From assembly GCF_900143095.1 (NCBI RefSeq), contig NZ_FRDA01000001.1, positions 248,001 to 312,000 on the forward strand: 64,000 nucleotides of DNA, given 5' to 3'. The notes below the pieces were generated by a model. It worked only from the letters and a program-made list of their open reading frames with translations. It was not told the origin of the DNA and searched no databases. The translations under genes and the position numbers were made by a program. Position 1 is the first letter of the stretch. Every line of letters starts with the position of its first letter. Positions 43,620 through 51,331 of this stretch are shown piece after piece. This stretch comes from Pseudomonas asturiensis. GTDB taxonomy: Bacteria; Pseudomonadota; Gammaproteobacteria; Pseudomonadales; Pseudomonadaceae.

Positions 43620-44768
43620 TCAGTTGTTGACGAATTTGAAGACGGTGGTCTGGGTGTAGGCCTTGCCGGGATCGAGTCGAGTACTCGGGAATTTCGGCTG
43701 GTTAGGCGCATCCGGGTAGTGCTGGGTTTCCAGTGTGAACGCGCCCCAGTGCGGGTACACCTTGCCGCCCTTGCCATGAATGCTGCCATCCAGGAAATTG
43801 CCGGTGTAGAGCTGTACGCCGGGTTCGGTGGTGAACAATTGCAGCGTGCGGCCCGACTGCGGATCGGTGACTTCAGCGGCCAGCTTCTTCACGTCGCCCT
43901 TGGTGTCGAGTACCCAGTTGAAATCAAAGCCGCCTTGCTTGGGTTCGGCATATTTGAGCTGCTGGTTGTCTTCCTTGATGTGCCGACCAAAGGCGGTGGG
44001 CTTGAGGAAGTCCATGGGTGTGCCCTTGACGGCGGGCAGCTCGCCAGTCGGAATCAGTTTGTCGTTGACCGGCGTGTAGTGCGAGGCGTGCAACGTGGCG
44101 ACCTGCTTGAGAATATCGCCGCTGCCTGCGCCCGCCAGATTGAAGTAGCTGTGGTTGGTCAGGTTCAGCACGGTGGGTTTATCCGTGGTGGCACGGTAGT
44201 CGATCTTCAGCTCGTTCTTCTCGTTCAGGCTGTAGGTGACTTCGGTGGTCAGCGTACCGGGAAAACCCATTTCGCCGTCGGGGGAGACATAGGTCAGCTT
44301 CACGCCGACCGACTCACCGGTCTTGGCCTCCTCAGCTTTCCAGAGCCGTTTGTCGAAGCCTTGATTGCCACCGTGCAGCGCGTTGGTCTTGTCGTTGAGC
44401 GGCACCTGATAGGTTTTGCCGTCCAGGGTGAACTTGCCGCCTGCCAGGCGATTACCGAACCGACCGATGGTGGCGCCAAAGTACACCGTACCGTTGTTCT
44501 GGTAGCCCTGCACATCGTCGAAGCCCAGCACGATGTCTTCCACCTTGCCCGCTTTATCCGGGACCAGCAGCGATTGCAGGGTAGCGCCGTAGGTAATGAT
44601 GCTGGCTTGTACGCCGTGGCTGTTGCGCAGGGTGTACTTCTCGACCGCCGTGCCATCTGGCAGTTGCCCGAAGTTGCTGTGTTCGCTGGAAAGCGTTGCG
44701 CCGTGCGCGGTCAAGGTGCTGATCATGAGAGACAGTCCAAGGGTGCTGAGAAGAGCATGCTTTTTCAT
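43620..44768 (-). CDS. galM: Exported aldose 1-epimerase (GalM family)
   Basis: 382 residues, with a signal peptide (MKKHALLSTLGLSLMISTLTAHGA, cleavage about residue 24), so it acts in the periplasm. Galactose-mutarotase segments are clear: ASIITYGATLQSLLVPDKAGK, GRFGNRLAGGKF, the NALHGG motif, LTNHSYFNLAG and the catalytic Glu region near the C-terminus (FTLETQHYPDAPNQPKFPST). It equilibrates sugar anomers before uptake. A GntR-type operator-like element lies 25-38 bases upstream of the start, shared with the araFGH promoter. Confidence 0.93.
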   Translation of the reverse strand: MKKHALLSTLGLSLMISTLTAHGATLSSEHSNFGQLPDGTAVEKYTLRNSHGVQASIITYGATLQSLLVPDKAGKVEDIVLGFDDVQGYQNNGTVYFGATIGRFGNRLAGGKFTLDGKTYQVPLNDKTNALHGGNQGFDKRLWKAEEAKTGESVGVKLTYVSPDGEMGFPGTLTTEVTYSLNEKNELKIDYRATTDKPTVLNLTNHSYFNLAGAGSGDILKQVATLHASHYTPVNDKLIPTGELPAVKGTPMDFLKPTAFGRHIKEDNQQLKYAEPKQGGFDFNWVLDTKGDVKKLAAEVTDPQSGRTLQLFTTEPGVQLYTGNFLDGSIHGKGGKVYPHWGAFTLETQHYPDAPNQPKFPSTRLDPGKAYTQTTVFKFVNN

Positions 44769-44792
44769 CTTATCTACCCACTTTTATTTTTA

Positions 44793-44806
44793 TTGGTAAG
44801 ACTATT
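44793..44806 (-). promoter_or_regulatory. Shared TTGGTAAGACTATT element, galM promoter
   Basis: TTGGTAAGACTATT, followed on this strand by TGATCGG, resembles the elements in front of gntR (44937-44950) and araF (46745-46758). A weaker copy, TTGTAATACTATT, is at 44868-44880. It is 25 bases upstream of the galM start. The element is inferred to be the operator of the adjacent GntR regulator. Confidence 0.6.
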
Positions 44807-44936
44807 TGATCGGCTTTTTATCCGATGGAAGGATTTATAGCCCAAAAAATGCTGCTTGAAAAATTAATTGTAATACTATTTAGTAATGCAGGCGTTGCGT
44901 TTGCCGAGGGGTGATCATCAGCCGGTTTGACAGCCA

Positions 44937-44950
44937 TTGGTATGATGATT
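44937..44950 (+). promoter_or_regulatory. Shared TTGGTATGATGATT element, gntR promoter
   Basis: Ten to twelve of fourteen bases agree with the copies in the galM and araF promoters. It ends 39 bases upstream of the gntR start codon, a place suited to autoregulation. Confidence 0.58.
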
Positions 44951-44989
44951 AGCCTCGGCTGACTGAATCGCCAGGCGGGGCATCGGGAC

Positions 44990-45709
44990 ATGAGCAGTAA
45001 TTTCCACGCATCGACGGTGGATTGGCTGGGTGCCTGGATTGCAGCAGGCAATGTGTTGCCGGGGCAGACACTGAAAGTGGAAGCCGCGCTGTGCGAGGAG
45101 CTGGGTGTCAGCCGCACGGTGCTGCGGGAAGCAATCAAGACGTTGGTGGCCAAAGGGCTGCTGGAGGTCGGTCCCAAGGTCGGGACGCGCGTGTTGCCGT
45201 TGCGTTCGTGGAACCTGTTCGACCCACAGGTCGTGGGTTGGCTGGCGCGCAAGGGGCTTCCTGAGGCGTTCGTCAAGGATCTGCTGGATCTGCGCAGAAC
45301 CATCGAACCGATGGCCGTGCGTTGGGCGTGCGAACGGGCTTCGGCACAACAGATTGAAGAGATTCGTGAAGCGTATCGCCTGCTGGAGGCATCGGTGACC
45401 GATAAGGGTGATTACAACCTGGCGGACCGGCGTTTTCATGAGGCGGTGCTGGCGGCCAGTCATAACCGGTTCATCGAGCAAATGTTGCCGGCCCTGGGGG
45501 CGTTACTGGCCGTATCGTTTGAAGTGACCTCGGGGATGCCGGGCCAGTTGGGCAAGACCCTGCCATTGCACAGGGAGCTGGCCGAGGCCATCGCCACTCG
45601 CGATGCGGGGCGTGGGGTGTGGGCCTGCATGAGCCTGATCGAGCAGGCGGCGGAGGTGATCGACACCTACTTTGCACGCCAGAAGGGCGCCTCTGACGAC
45701 GCGTTGTGA
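44990..45709 (+). CDS. GntR-family (FadR/FCD subfamily) sugar regulator
   Basis: 239 residues. A winged helix-turn-helix (LKVEAALCEELGVSRTVLREAIKTLVAKGLLEVGPKVGTRV) is followed by an all-helical FCD effector-binding domain (LLDLRRTIEPMAVRWACERA, then the metal-ligand-like His residues in DRRFHEAVLAASHN and LPLHRELAEAI). Such proteins respond to sugar acids or lactones. It is divergent from galM, 74 bases upstream of the lactonase gene and probably in the same operon. Matching sequence elements occur in the promoters of galM, itself and araF. Confidence 0.92.
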   Translation: MSSNFHASTVDWLGAWIAAGNVLPGQTLKVEAALCEELGVSRTVLREAIKTLVAKGLLEVGPKVGTRVLPLRSWNLFDPQVVGWLARKGLPEAFVKDLLDLRRTIEPMAVRWACERASAQQIEEIREAYRLLEASVTDKGDYNLADRRFHEAVLAASHNRFIEQMLPALGALLAVSFEVTSGMPGQLGKTLPLHRELAEAIATRDAGRGVWACMSLIEQAAEVIDTYFARQKGASDDAL

Positions 45710-45783
45710 ACACCAGAAATGCTGTTGCGATGATTGCATCACCCTGAAAAGTACCTTTTACAACAATAACAAAGGACATTTTC

Positions 45784-46656
45784 ATGAACTGGCTGCCCGT
45801 CTCCGAGCACCGATTCAAGCTGGGCGAAGGCTCCTTCTGGGACGCCGAACAGCAGGCCCTCTACTGGGTCGATATCGCAGGCTTCCTGGCCTGCAGGCTC
45901 GTCAATGGCGAGTACCGGCAGTGGCGAATGCCCGAGCCGGTGTCGGCCTTCATCCCGACCGCGCAGGGCGATGCACTGGTCACACTGGCCAGCGGCGTCT
46001 ATCGCCTTGATCTGAATGCCGTCAAAACTTCTCTCTCGCTGTTCTGTGTCGCGGATCCCGTGTCCGGCAACCGCGCCAATGAATCGCGCTGCGATACGCA
46101 GGGCCGTCTGTGGTTGGGCAGCATGCAGAACAATATCGATGCGCAGGGCGGCGATGTTCCGCTGGTTCGCCGGTCGGGCGGGCTGTTTCGCGTCGATCCC
46201 GATGCGCGCGTCACGCGGCTGCTTGACAGCCAGGGCATCGTCAACACCTTGCTGTGGAATGCCTCGGGGGACGTGCTGTACAGCGCCGACACCCTGGATG
46301 AAGTCATCTATCAGTATCCGATTCGGTCAGACGGCAGCCTGGGCCCGCGTCAGGTCTGGGCCGCCGGGCAGTCGCGCGGTTCTCCCGATGGCTCGGCGAT
46401 GGATGCCGAGGGTTATGTCTGGAATGCGCGTTGGGGCGGAGGCTGCCTGATCCGCTTTGCACCTGACGGCAGCGTTGATCGGGAGATCGACCTGCCGGTC
46501 AGCCATCCCACCAGTTGCGTGTTCGGTGGTCCTGACCTGAAGACGTTGTACGTCACCAGCGCTATGCCTGCCGACGCTGAGGGTGAGTTCGACGGTGCAG
46601 TGTTGATGGCCGAGGTCGGCATTGAAGGCCTTGAATGCAGCCGCTTTGCGGGTTGA
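45784..46656 (+). CDS. SMP-30/gluconolactonase-family sugar lactonase (L-arabinolactonase-like)
   Basis: 290 residues of the SMP-30 beta-propeller type: LGEGSFWDAEQQALYWVDI near the start with the metal-binding Glu, NRANESRCDTQGRLWLGSM (Asn and Asp metal ligands), PDGSAMDAEGYVWNARW and PTSCVFGGPDLKTLYVTSA. It hydrolyses an aldonolactone; next to araFGH, the likely substrate is L-arabinono-lactone of the oxidative arabinose route. The arabinose dehydrogenase and arabonate dehydratase are not in this window. Confidence 0.88.
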   Translation: MNWLPVSEHRFKLGEGSFWDAEQQALYWVDIAGFLACRLVNGEYRQWRMPEPVSAFIPTAQGDALVTLASGVYRLDLNAVKTSLSLFCVADPVSGNRANESRCDTQGRLWLGSMQNNIDAQGGDVPLVRRSGGLFRVDPDARVTRLLDSQGIVNTLLWNASGDVLYSADTLDEVIYQYPIRSDGSLGPRQVWAAGQSRGSPDGSAMDAEGYVWNARWGGGCLIRFAPDGSVDREIDLPVSHPTSCVFGGPDLKTLYVTSAMPADAEGEFDGAVLMAEVGIEGLECSRFAG

Positions 46657-46743
46657 TTCCGGCCTCTTGGTAGCGAGGTCAGGCGTAGTCGAGCGGGCTG
46701 TTCCACCTGGCGTGACATTCGGTTACATAGCGGTCATTCATAA

Positions 46744-46758
46744 TATGGTATGACTATT
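46744..46758 (+). promoter_or_regulatory. Shared TATGGTATGACTATT element, araF promoter
   Basis: TATGGTATGACTATT followed by GAATCGG matches the galM-side copy (TTGGTAAGACTATT then TGATCGG). It lies 85 bases upstream of the araF start codon. It is inferred to be an operator of the linked GntR regulator. Confidence 0.6.
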
Positions 46759-46842
46759 GAATCGGTTTTCAGACGCATCCGCGTTTGAGAGCCGCCACCT
46801 TGCTGAACGCTGTAGCTATTCAATAAAAATAAGGAGTTAGCT

Positions 46843-47895
46843 ATGTTGAGTCGTCACGGGATTCGTTCCCTGTGCTGTGCCGCCGTCACCACTGCCATCC
46901 TGGGCATGAGTGGTATCACTTACGCTGCCGACGAGATCAAAATCGGCTTTCTGGTCAAGCAGGCTGAAGAGCCCTGGTTTCAAACCGAGTGGGCCTTTGC
47001 CGAGAAAGCAGGCAAGGATCACGGTTTTACCGTGCTCAAGATTGCCGTGCCGGACGGTGAGAAAACCCTGGCCGCCATCGACAACCTCGCTGCCAACGGC
47101 GCCAAGGGTTTCGTGATCTGCCCGCCTGACGTCTCGCTCGGCCCGGCCATCGTGGCCAAGGCCAAGGCACTGGGTCTGAAAGTCATGGCCGTCGATGACC
47201 GCTTTGTCGACGCCAGTGGCAAATTCATGGAGGACGTGCCTTATCTGGGCATGGCCGCCTTTGAAGTCGGCCAGAAGCAGGGTGCCGCAATGGCCACCGA
47301 AGCCAAGAACCGCAAGTGGGATGAGGGTGGCTGGAAAGGCACCTACGCAATCATCAACACCTACAATGAACTGGACACTGGCAAGAAGCGCACCGACGGC
47401 TCTGTTGATGCACTGAAAAAAGCCGGTCTGCCTGAGAAAAATATCCTCTTCACCGCCCAGAAAACCCTGGATGTGCCTGGCGGCATGGACGCCACCAACT
47501 CGGCGCTGCCCAAGCTGCCGGGCGATGCGAAGAACCTGATCATTGGCGGCATGAACGACAACACCGTGCTGGGCGGTGTACGTTCTACGGCCAGCAACGG
47601 TTTCAGCCCTAAAAACGTGATCGGCATCGGCATCAACGGGACTGACGCAATCGATGAACTGAAGAAAAAGGACAGTGGCTTCTTCGGTTCGATGCTGCCT
47701 AGCCCGGACAAAGAAGGCTATAACACCGCCAAATACATGTACGACTGGGTCAAGGACGGTAAAGAGCCACCTATGTACACCGCCATGGACGACGTCACGC
47801 TGATCACGCGTGCCAACTTCAGGGAGGTGTTGACCAAGATTGGCCTGATGCCGGCGGAACAAGGAAAAGAACAAAAGTCTGCAGCCGCAAATTGA
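46843..47895 (+). CDS. araF: L-arabinose ABC transporter periplasmic binding protein
   Basis: 350 residues with a signal peptide (about 28 residues, ending TYA-ADE). The mature part follows E. coli AraF closely by recognition: KIGFLVKQAEEPWFQTEWAF, GKDHGFTVLKIAVPDGEKTL, AKGFVICPPD, GMNDNTVLGGVRST, IGIGINGTDAI and SMLPSPDKEGY. It delivers L-arabinose to AraH/AraG. AAGGAG lies seven bases before the ATG. A hairpin follows the stop before araG. Confidence 0.95.
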   Translation: MLSRHGIRSLCCAAVTTAILGMSGITYAADEIKIGFLVKQAEEPWFQTEWAFAEKAGKDHGFTVLKIAVPDGEKTLAAIDNLAANGAKGFVICPPDVSLGPAIVAKAKALGLKVMAVDDRFVDASGKFMEDVPYLGMAAFEVGQKQGAAMATEAKNRKWDEGGWKGTYAIINTYNELDTGKKRTDGSVDALKKAGLPEKNILFTAQKTLDVPGGMDATNSALPKLPGDAKNLIIGGMNDNTVLGGVRSTASNGFSPKNVIGIGINGTDAIDELKKKDSGFFGSMLPSPDKEGYNTAKYMYDWVKDGKEPPMYTAMDDVTLITRANFREVLTKIGLMPAEQGKEQKSAAAN

Positions 47896-47962
47896 TGCCG
47901 ACCGCGCGATAACTTCAAGAAACAGCAAGCTGACAAAGGTCAGTCGAAGTGAACTGAAACAG

Positions 47963-47982
47963 GGGGCCTGAAAACAGGCCCC
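47963..47982 (+). terminator. Hairpin between araF and araG (attenuator-like)
   Basis: GGGGCCTG (47963-47970), loop AAAA, CAGGCCCC (47975-47982) form a strong 8-base stem without a T-run in the 109-base gap after araF. Such hairpins often stabilise binding-protein mRNA and reduce read-through into the ATPase and permease genes. Confidence 0.7.
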
Positions 47983-48004
47983 TAACGTGCAAGAGGTTGG
48001 TGTC

Positions 48005-49528
48005 ATGCAACAGGCTATCGAACAACATTCCACCACCGGTGCCCTGCGCTTCAACGGCATCGGCAAGGTCTTCCCCGGCGTCAAGGCGCTGTCGGACATC
48101 AGCTTCGAAGCGCGTCCCGGCAGTGTTCATGCGCTGATGGGCGAGAACGGCGCGGGCAAATCCACGTTGCTTAAAATTCTCGGCGGCTCCTATCAGCCCA
48201 ACAGCGGCACGCTGCAGATTGGCGATCAGGCTTGCCAGTTCAAATCCACCGCCGACAGCATTGCGGCAGGTGTTGCCGTGATTCACCAGGAACTGCACCT
48301 GGTGCCGGAAATGACTGTCGCCGAAAACCTGCTGTTGGGCCATATGCCGAACCGCTTCGGTTTGATCAATCGAGGCGCCATGCGGCGGCGGGCGGCTGAG
48401 TTGCTCAAGGGACTGGCTGACGAGATCGATCCCGGCACGCGTCTGGGAGACCTGTCACTCGGTCAGCGGCAACTGGTAGAAATCGCCAAGGCCATGTCGC
48501 GCAATGCCCATGTGATTGCATTCGACGAACCGACCAGCAGCCTGTCGGCGCGTGAAATCGACCGCCTGATGGCGATCATTGTGCGTTTGCGTGATGAGGG
48601 TCGGGTCATCCTTTACGTGTCGCATCGCATGGAAGAAATCTTCCGGGTTTGCGATGCAGTGACTGTTTTCAAGGATGGGCGTTTTGTCCGCACGTTCGAA
48701 CAGATGGCCGATCTGGACCACGACCGCCTGGTGACCTGCATGGTCGGGCGCGACATCCAGGACATTTATAACTACCGTCCACGTCAGCACCAAGGACCGA
48801 GTCTTCGGGTAACCGGCCTTATGGGGCCTGGGCTGCAAGAACCCGTCAGTTTTGCGGTCGAGAAGGGCGAGGTGCTGGGCTTCTTCGGTCTGGTCGGCGC
48901 CGGTCGTACCGAGCTGTTTCGCCTGCTGTCCGGGCTGACCCGCAGCACAACCGGTTCGCTGCAACTGGATGGCAAACCATTGACGCTCAAATCGCCGCGT
49001 GACGCCATCGCTGCCGGCATTCTGCTCTGCCCGGAAGATCGCAAAAAGGAAGGCATCGTGCCGCTGTCCAGTGTGGCTGAAAACATCAACATCGGTGCCC
49101 GTCCTCGACACGTCAGCCTCGGCTGCCTGATTCAGGGACGCTGGGAACGCGACAACGCGAAGGGCCAGATCCAGGCGATGAACGTCAAGACGCCGTCGCC
49201 TGACCAGCAGATCATGTACCTCTCAGGTGGCAACCAGCAAAAGGCCATTCTGGGTCGCTGGCTGTCGATGCCGATGAAGGTGCTGCTGCTCGACGAGCCG
49301 ACCCGCGGGATCGACATCGGTGCCAAGTCCGAGATCTATCAGATCATTCACAACCTGGCGGCCGATGGCATCGCCGTGATCGTGGTGTCCAGCGACCTGA
49401 TGGAGGTGATGGGCATTTCTGACCGCATTCTGGTGATGAGCGAAGGTGCCATTACCGGTGAACTCAACCGCGACGAGGCTGAAGAGTCGCGACTCCTGCA
49501 ACTGGCTCTGCCACGCACGCGCGGCTGA
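48005..49528 (+). CDS. araG: L-arabinose ABC transporter ATP-binding protein
   Basis: 507 residues with two fused ABC modules. Module one has Walker A GENGAGKST (about 48-56), signature LSLGQRQLVEIAKAMS and Walker B VIAFDEPTSSLSA. Module two has the degenerate Walker A-like GLVGAGRTE, signature YLSGGNQQKAILGRWL and LLLDEPTRGIDIGAK. This is the standard sugar-type (RbsA/AraG/XylG) layout. The ATG at 48005 follows AGAGG; an earlier in-frame GTG at 47987 is less likely. Confidence 0.94.
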   Translation: MQQAIEQHSTTGALRFNGIGKVFPGVKALSDISFEARPGSVHALMGENGAGKSTLLKILGGSYQPNSGTLQIGDQACQFKSTADSIAAGVAVIHQELHLVPEMTVAENLLLGHMPNRFGLINRGAMRRRAAELLKGLADEIDPGTRLGDLSLGQRQLVEIAKAMSRNAHVIAFDEPTSSLSAREIDRLMAIIVRLRDEGRVILYVSHRMEEIFRVCDAVTVFKDGRFVRTFEQMADLDHDRLVTCMVGRDIQDIYNYRPRQHQGPSLRVTGLMGPGLQEPVSFAVEKGEVLGFFGLVGAGRTELFRLLSGLTRSTTGSLQLDGKPLTLKSPRDAIAAGILLCPEDRKKEGIVPLSSVAENINIGARPRHVSLGCLIQGRWERDNAKGQIQAMNVKTPSPDQQIMYLSGGNQQKAILGRWLSMPMKVLLLDEPTRGIDIGAKSEIYQIIHNLAADGIAVIVVSSDLMEVMGISDRILVMSEGAITGELNRDEAEESRLLQLALPRTRG

Positions 49529-49569
49529 ATAACTGGTCCCGGACCATGAACAATAAAAAAGAGGTGCGT

Positions 49570-50535
49570 ATGTCTACCGAATCCAGCCTGCGGGCTCCCC
49601 GTCAGGGCTTGAACCTGCGACGTTTTGCCGATGAGTGGGTCATGCTGCTGGCCGCTGTTGGCATCTTCGTGCTCTGCGCGGTGTTCATCGACAACTTCAT
49701 GTCGCCCTTGAACATGCGCGGCCTGGGCCTGGCGATTTCCACTGTGGGTATCGCCGCGTGCACGATGCTCTATTGCCTGGCTTCCGGCCACTTCGACCTG
49801 TCGATCGGTTCGGTTCTGGCATGCTCCGGCGTAATCGCCAGCATCGTGATCCGTGACACCGACAGCATATTCCTCGGCGTGTCCGCGGCGCTGGCCATGG
49901 GCCTGGTGGTGGGGCTGATCAACGGCATCGTGATTGCCAAGCTCAGGATCAACGCCCTGATTGCCACGCTGGCGACGATGCAGATCGTGCGTGGCCTGGC
50001 GTACATCTTCTCCAACGGCAAGGCCGTGGGCGTTTCCAACGAAGACTTCTTCGTGTTCGGCAACGGCCAGTTGTACGGCGTGCCGGTGCCGATCCTCATC
50101 ACCATCGTTTGCTTCATCTTCTTCGGCTGGCTGCTCAACTACACCACCTACGGGCGCAACACGATGGCCATCGGTGGTAACCAGGAAGCTGCACTGCTGG
50201 CCGGCGTGCATGTTGATCGCACCAAGATCATCATCTTCGCCGTGCACGGTCTGATTGGCGCGCTGGCTGGTGTGGTGCTCGCCTCGCGCATGACTTCGGG
50301 CCAGCCTATGGTCGGCCAGGGTTTCGAATTGACGGTGATCTCGGCTTGCGTACTGGGCGGTGTGTCGCTCAGCGGCGGCATCGGCATGATTCGCCACGTC
50401 ATTGCCGGCGTGCTGATTCTGGCGATCATCGAGAACGCAATGAACCTGAAGAACATCGACACCTTCTACCAGTATGTGATTCGCGGCACGATCCTGTTAC
50501 TGGCGGTGATTATCGACCGGATGAAGCGCCGCTAG
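49570..50535 (+). CDS. araH: L-arabinose ABC transporter permease
   Basis: 321 residues with about nine to ten transmembrane helices. Hallmarks include MRGLGLAISTVGIAACTMLYCLASGHFDLSIGSVLA, the LINALIATLATMQIVRGLAYI segment and GGVSLSGGIGMIRHVIAGVLIL. It forms the membrane channel with AraG as motor. The ATG at 49570 (MSTESSLRAP) has AGAGGTG six bases upstream and is preferred to the ATG at 49546. It ends the operon; a terminator hairpin follows. Confidence 0.93.
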   Translation: MSTESSLRAPRQGLNLRRFADEWVMLLAAVGIFVLCAVFIDNFMSPLNMRGLGLAISTVGIAACTMLYCLASGHFDLSIGSVLACSGVIASIVIRDTDSIFLGVSAALAMGLVVGLINGIVIAKLRINALIATLATMQIVRGLAYIFSNGKAVGVSNEDFFVFGNGQLYGVPVPILITIVCFIFFGWLLNYTTYGRNTMAIGGNQEAALLAGVHVDRTKIIIFAVHGLIGALAGVVLASRMTSGQPMVGQGFELTVISACVLGGVSLSGGIGMIRHVIAGVLILAIIENAMNLKNIDTFYQYVIRGTILLLAVIIDRMKRR

Positions 50536-50555
50536 GACGCCTCAGGTCTGGTCAG

Positions 50556-50590
50556 AAATGCTCTTGTCAGCAAACCTGGCAAGGGCATTT
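50556..50590 (+). terminator. Terminator of the araFGH operon
   Basis: AAATGCTCTTG (50556-50566) pairs with CAAGGGCATTT (50580-50590) with one G-U pair, followed by TTGTGTTT. It lies 20 bases after the araH stop. Confidence 0.8.
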
Positions 50591-50601
50591 TTGTGTTTCG
50601 C

Positions 50602-50805
50602 TCAAGCGTCGTTGTCTAGACTGGGCGTGCTGAAATCCAGAATCGCACACGTGCCCAGCGTCGGCATCGACTCCAGCGTCAGGCGCCAGTGAAAACGATC
50701 ACAGATACGCCGCACCAGAAACAGCCCCAGTCCTTTTCCCGTGCCGGCCTTGGTCGACTGCCTGACCATGGTCAGGTAGCGCCGGGAGGCTTCGGCCGTG
50801 TCAAA
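50602..50805 (-). pseudogene. 3' fragment of a sensor histidine kinase
   Basis: Minus-strand reading ends ...FDTAEASRRYLTMVRQS, TKAGTGKGLGLFLVRRICDR and TLGTCAILDF, which is the G2/C-terminal part of a HATPase_c domain (GTGKGLGL). Only about 68 residues are recognisable, and nothing upstream of base 50805 reads as kinase. The homology stops abruptly where a CAP-domain fragment begins on the opposite strand. It is a remnant without the N box, H box and sensor, so it cannot be a functional kinase. Confidence 0.72.
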
Positions 50806-50811
50806 CGCCCG

Positions 50812-51153
50812 TTTGCAGCGGCACGGCCTCTGGTCTGGAATTCGACGCTGGAGCTGGCGGCTCAAGGGCACAGCCAGTCGATGGCCACTGAAAACTATTT
50901 TCAGCACCGCGGCTTCGATGGGGATTCGCCTGCCGATCGGGCGCGAGCAGCGGGCTACGGCGGGCGGCAGATCGGCGAGAATATCGCGGCCGGACAGAGC
51001 TCGGCGAGCAAGGCCATGGCCAGTTGGCTGGCAAGCCCCGGACACTGCGCCAATCTGATGAATCCGATGTTCACCGAGGTCGGCGTGGCTTACGCGACGG
51101 GCGCGCAGACCGACTATGGGGTTTACTGGACGATGCTGTTCGGGGCGCCTTGA
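50812..51153 (+). pseudogene. CAP/SCP-domain protein lacking its 5' end
   Basis: From base 50812 the frame reads FAAARPLVWNSTLELAAQGH, then SMATENYFQHRGFDGDSPAD, YGGRQIGENIAAGQSS and SWLASPGHCANLMNPMFTEVGVAYA, the complete catalytic-like core of a bacterial CAP (SCP/PR1) protein. The normal start (signal peptide and the first helix, HNxxR) is missing; upstream the sequence switches to the kinase remnant on the other strand. An in-frame ATG at 50689 would add about 41 unrelated residues, so expression of a truncated protein is possible but doubtful. Confidence 0.7.
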
Positions 51154-51283
51154 TGTCGGTCAGGCCTACAAGGCAGATTCAGGCAGTGCGATCTACCCAG
51201 GTGCTGGTCGGTCCCGGCGGCACTGGATGACATCTGATGCAGCGCATGGGCCTTTTTGTCTATAAGCCGACAGACAAAAAAAA

Positions 51284-51309
51284 GCCCCGCCAGACACGTC
51301 TGGCGGGGC
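51284..51309 (-). terminator. Terminator of mqo
   Basis: GCCCCGCCAGAC (51284-51295) and GTCTGGCGGGGC (51298-51309) form a perfect 12-base stem. On the minus strand it is followed by a run of eight T (the A-run at 51276-51283), the classic intrinsic terminator, 23 bases after the mqo stop codon. Confidence 0.9.
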
Positions 51310-51331
51310 TTTGCTTCAAGCGCTACAGGCC

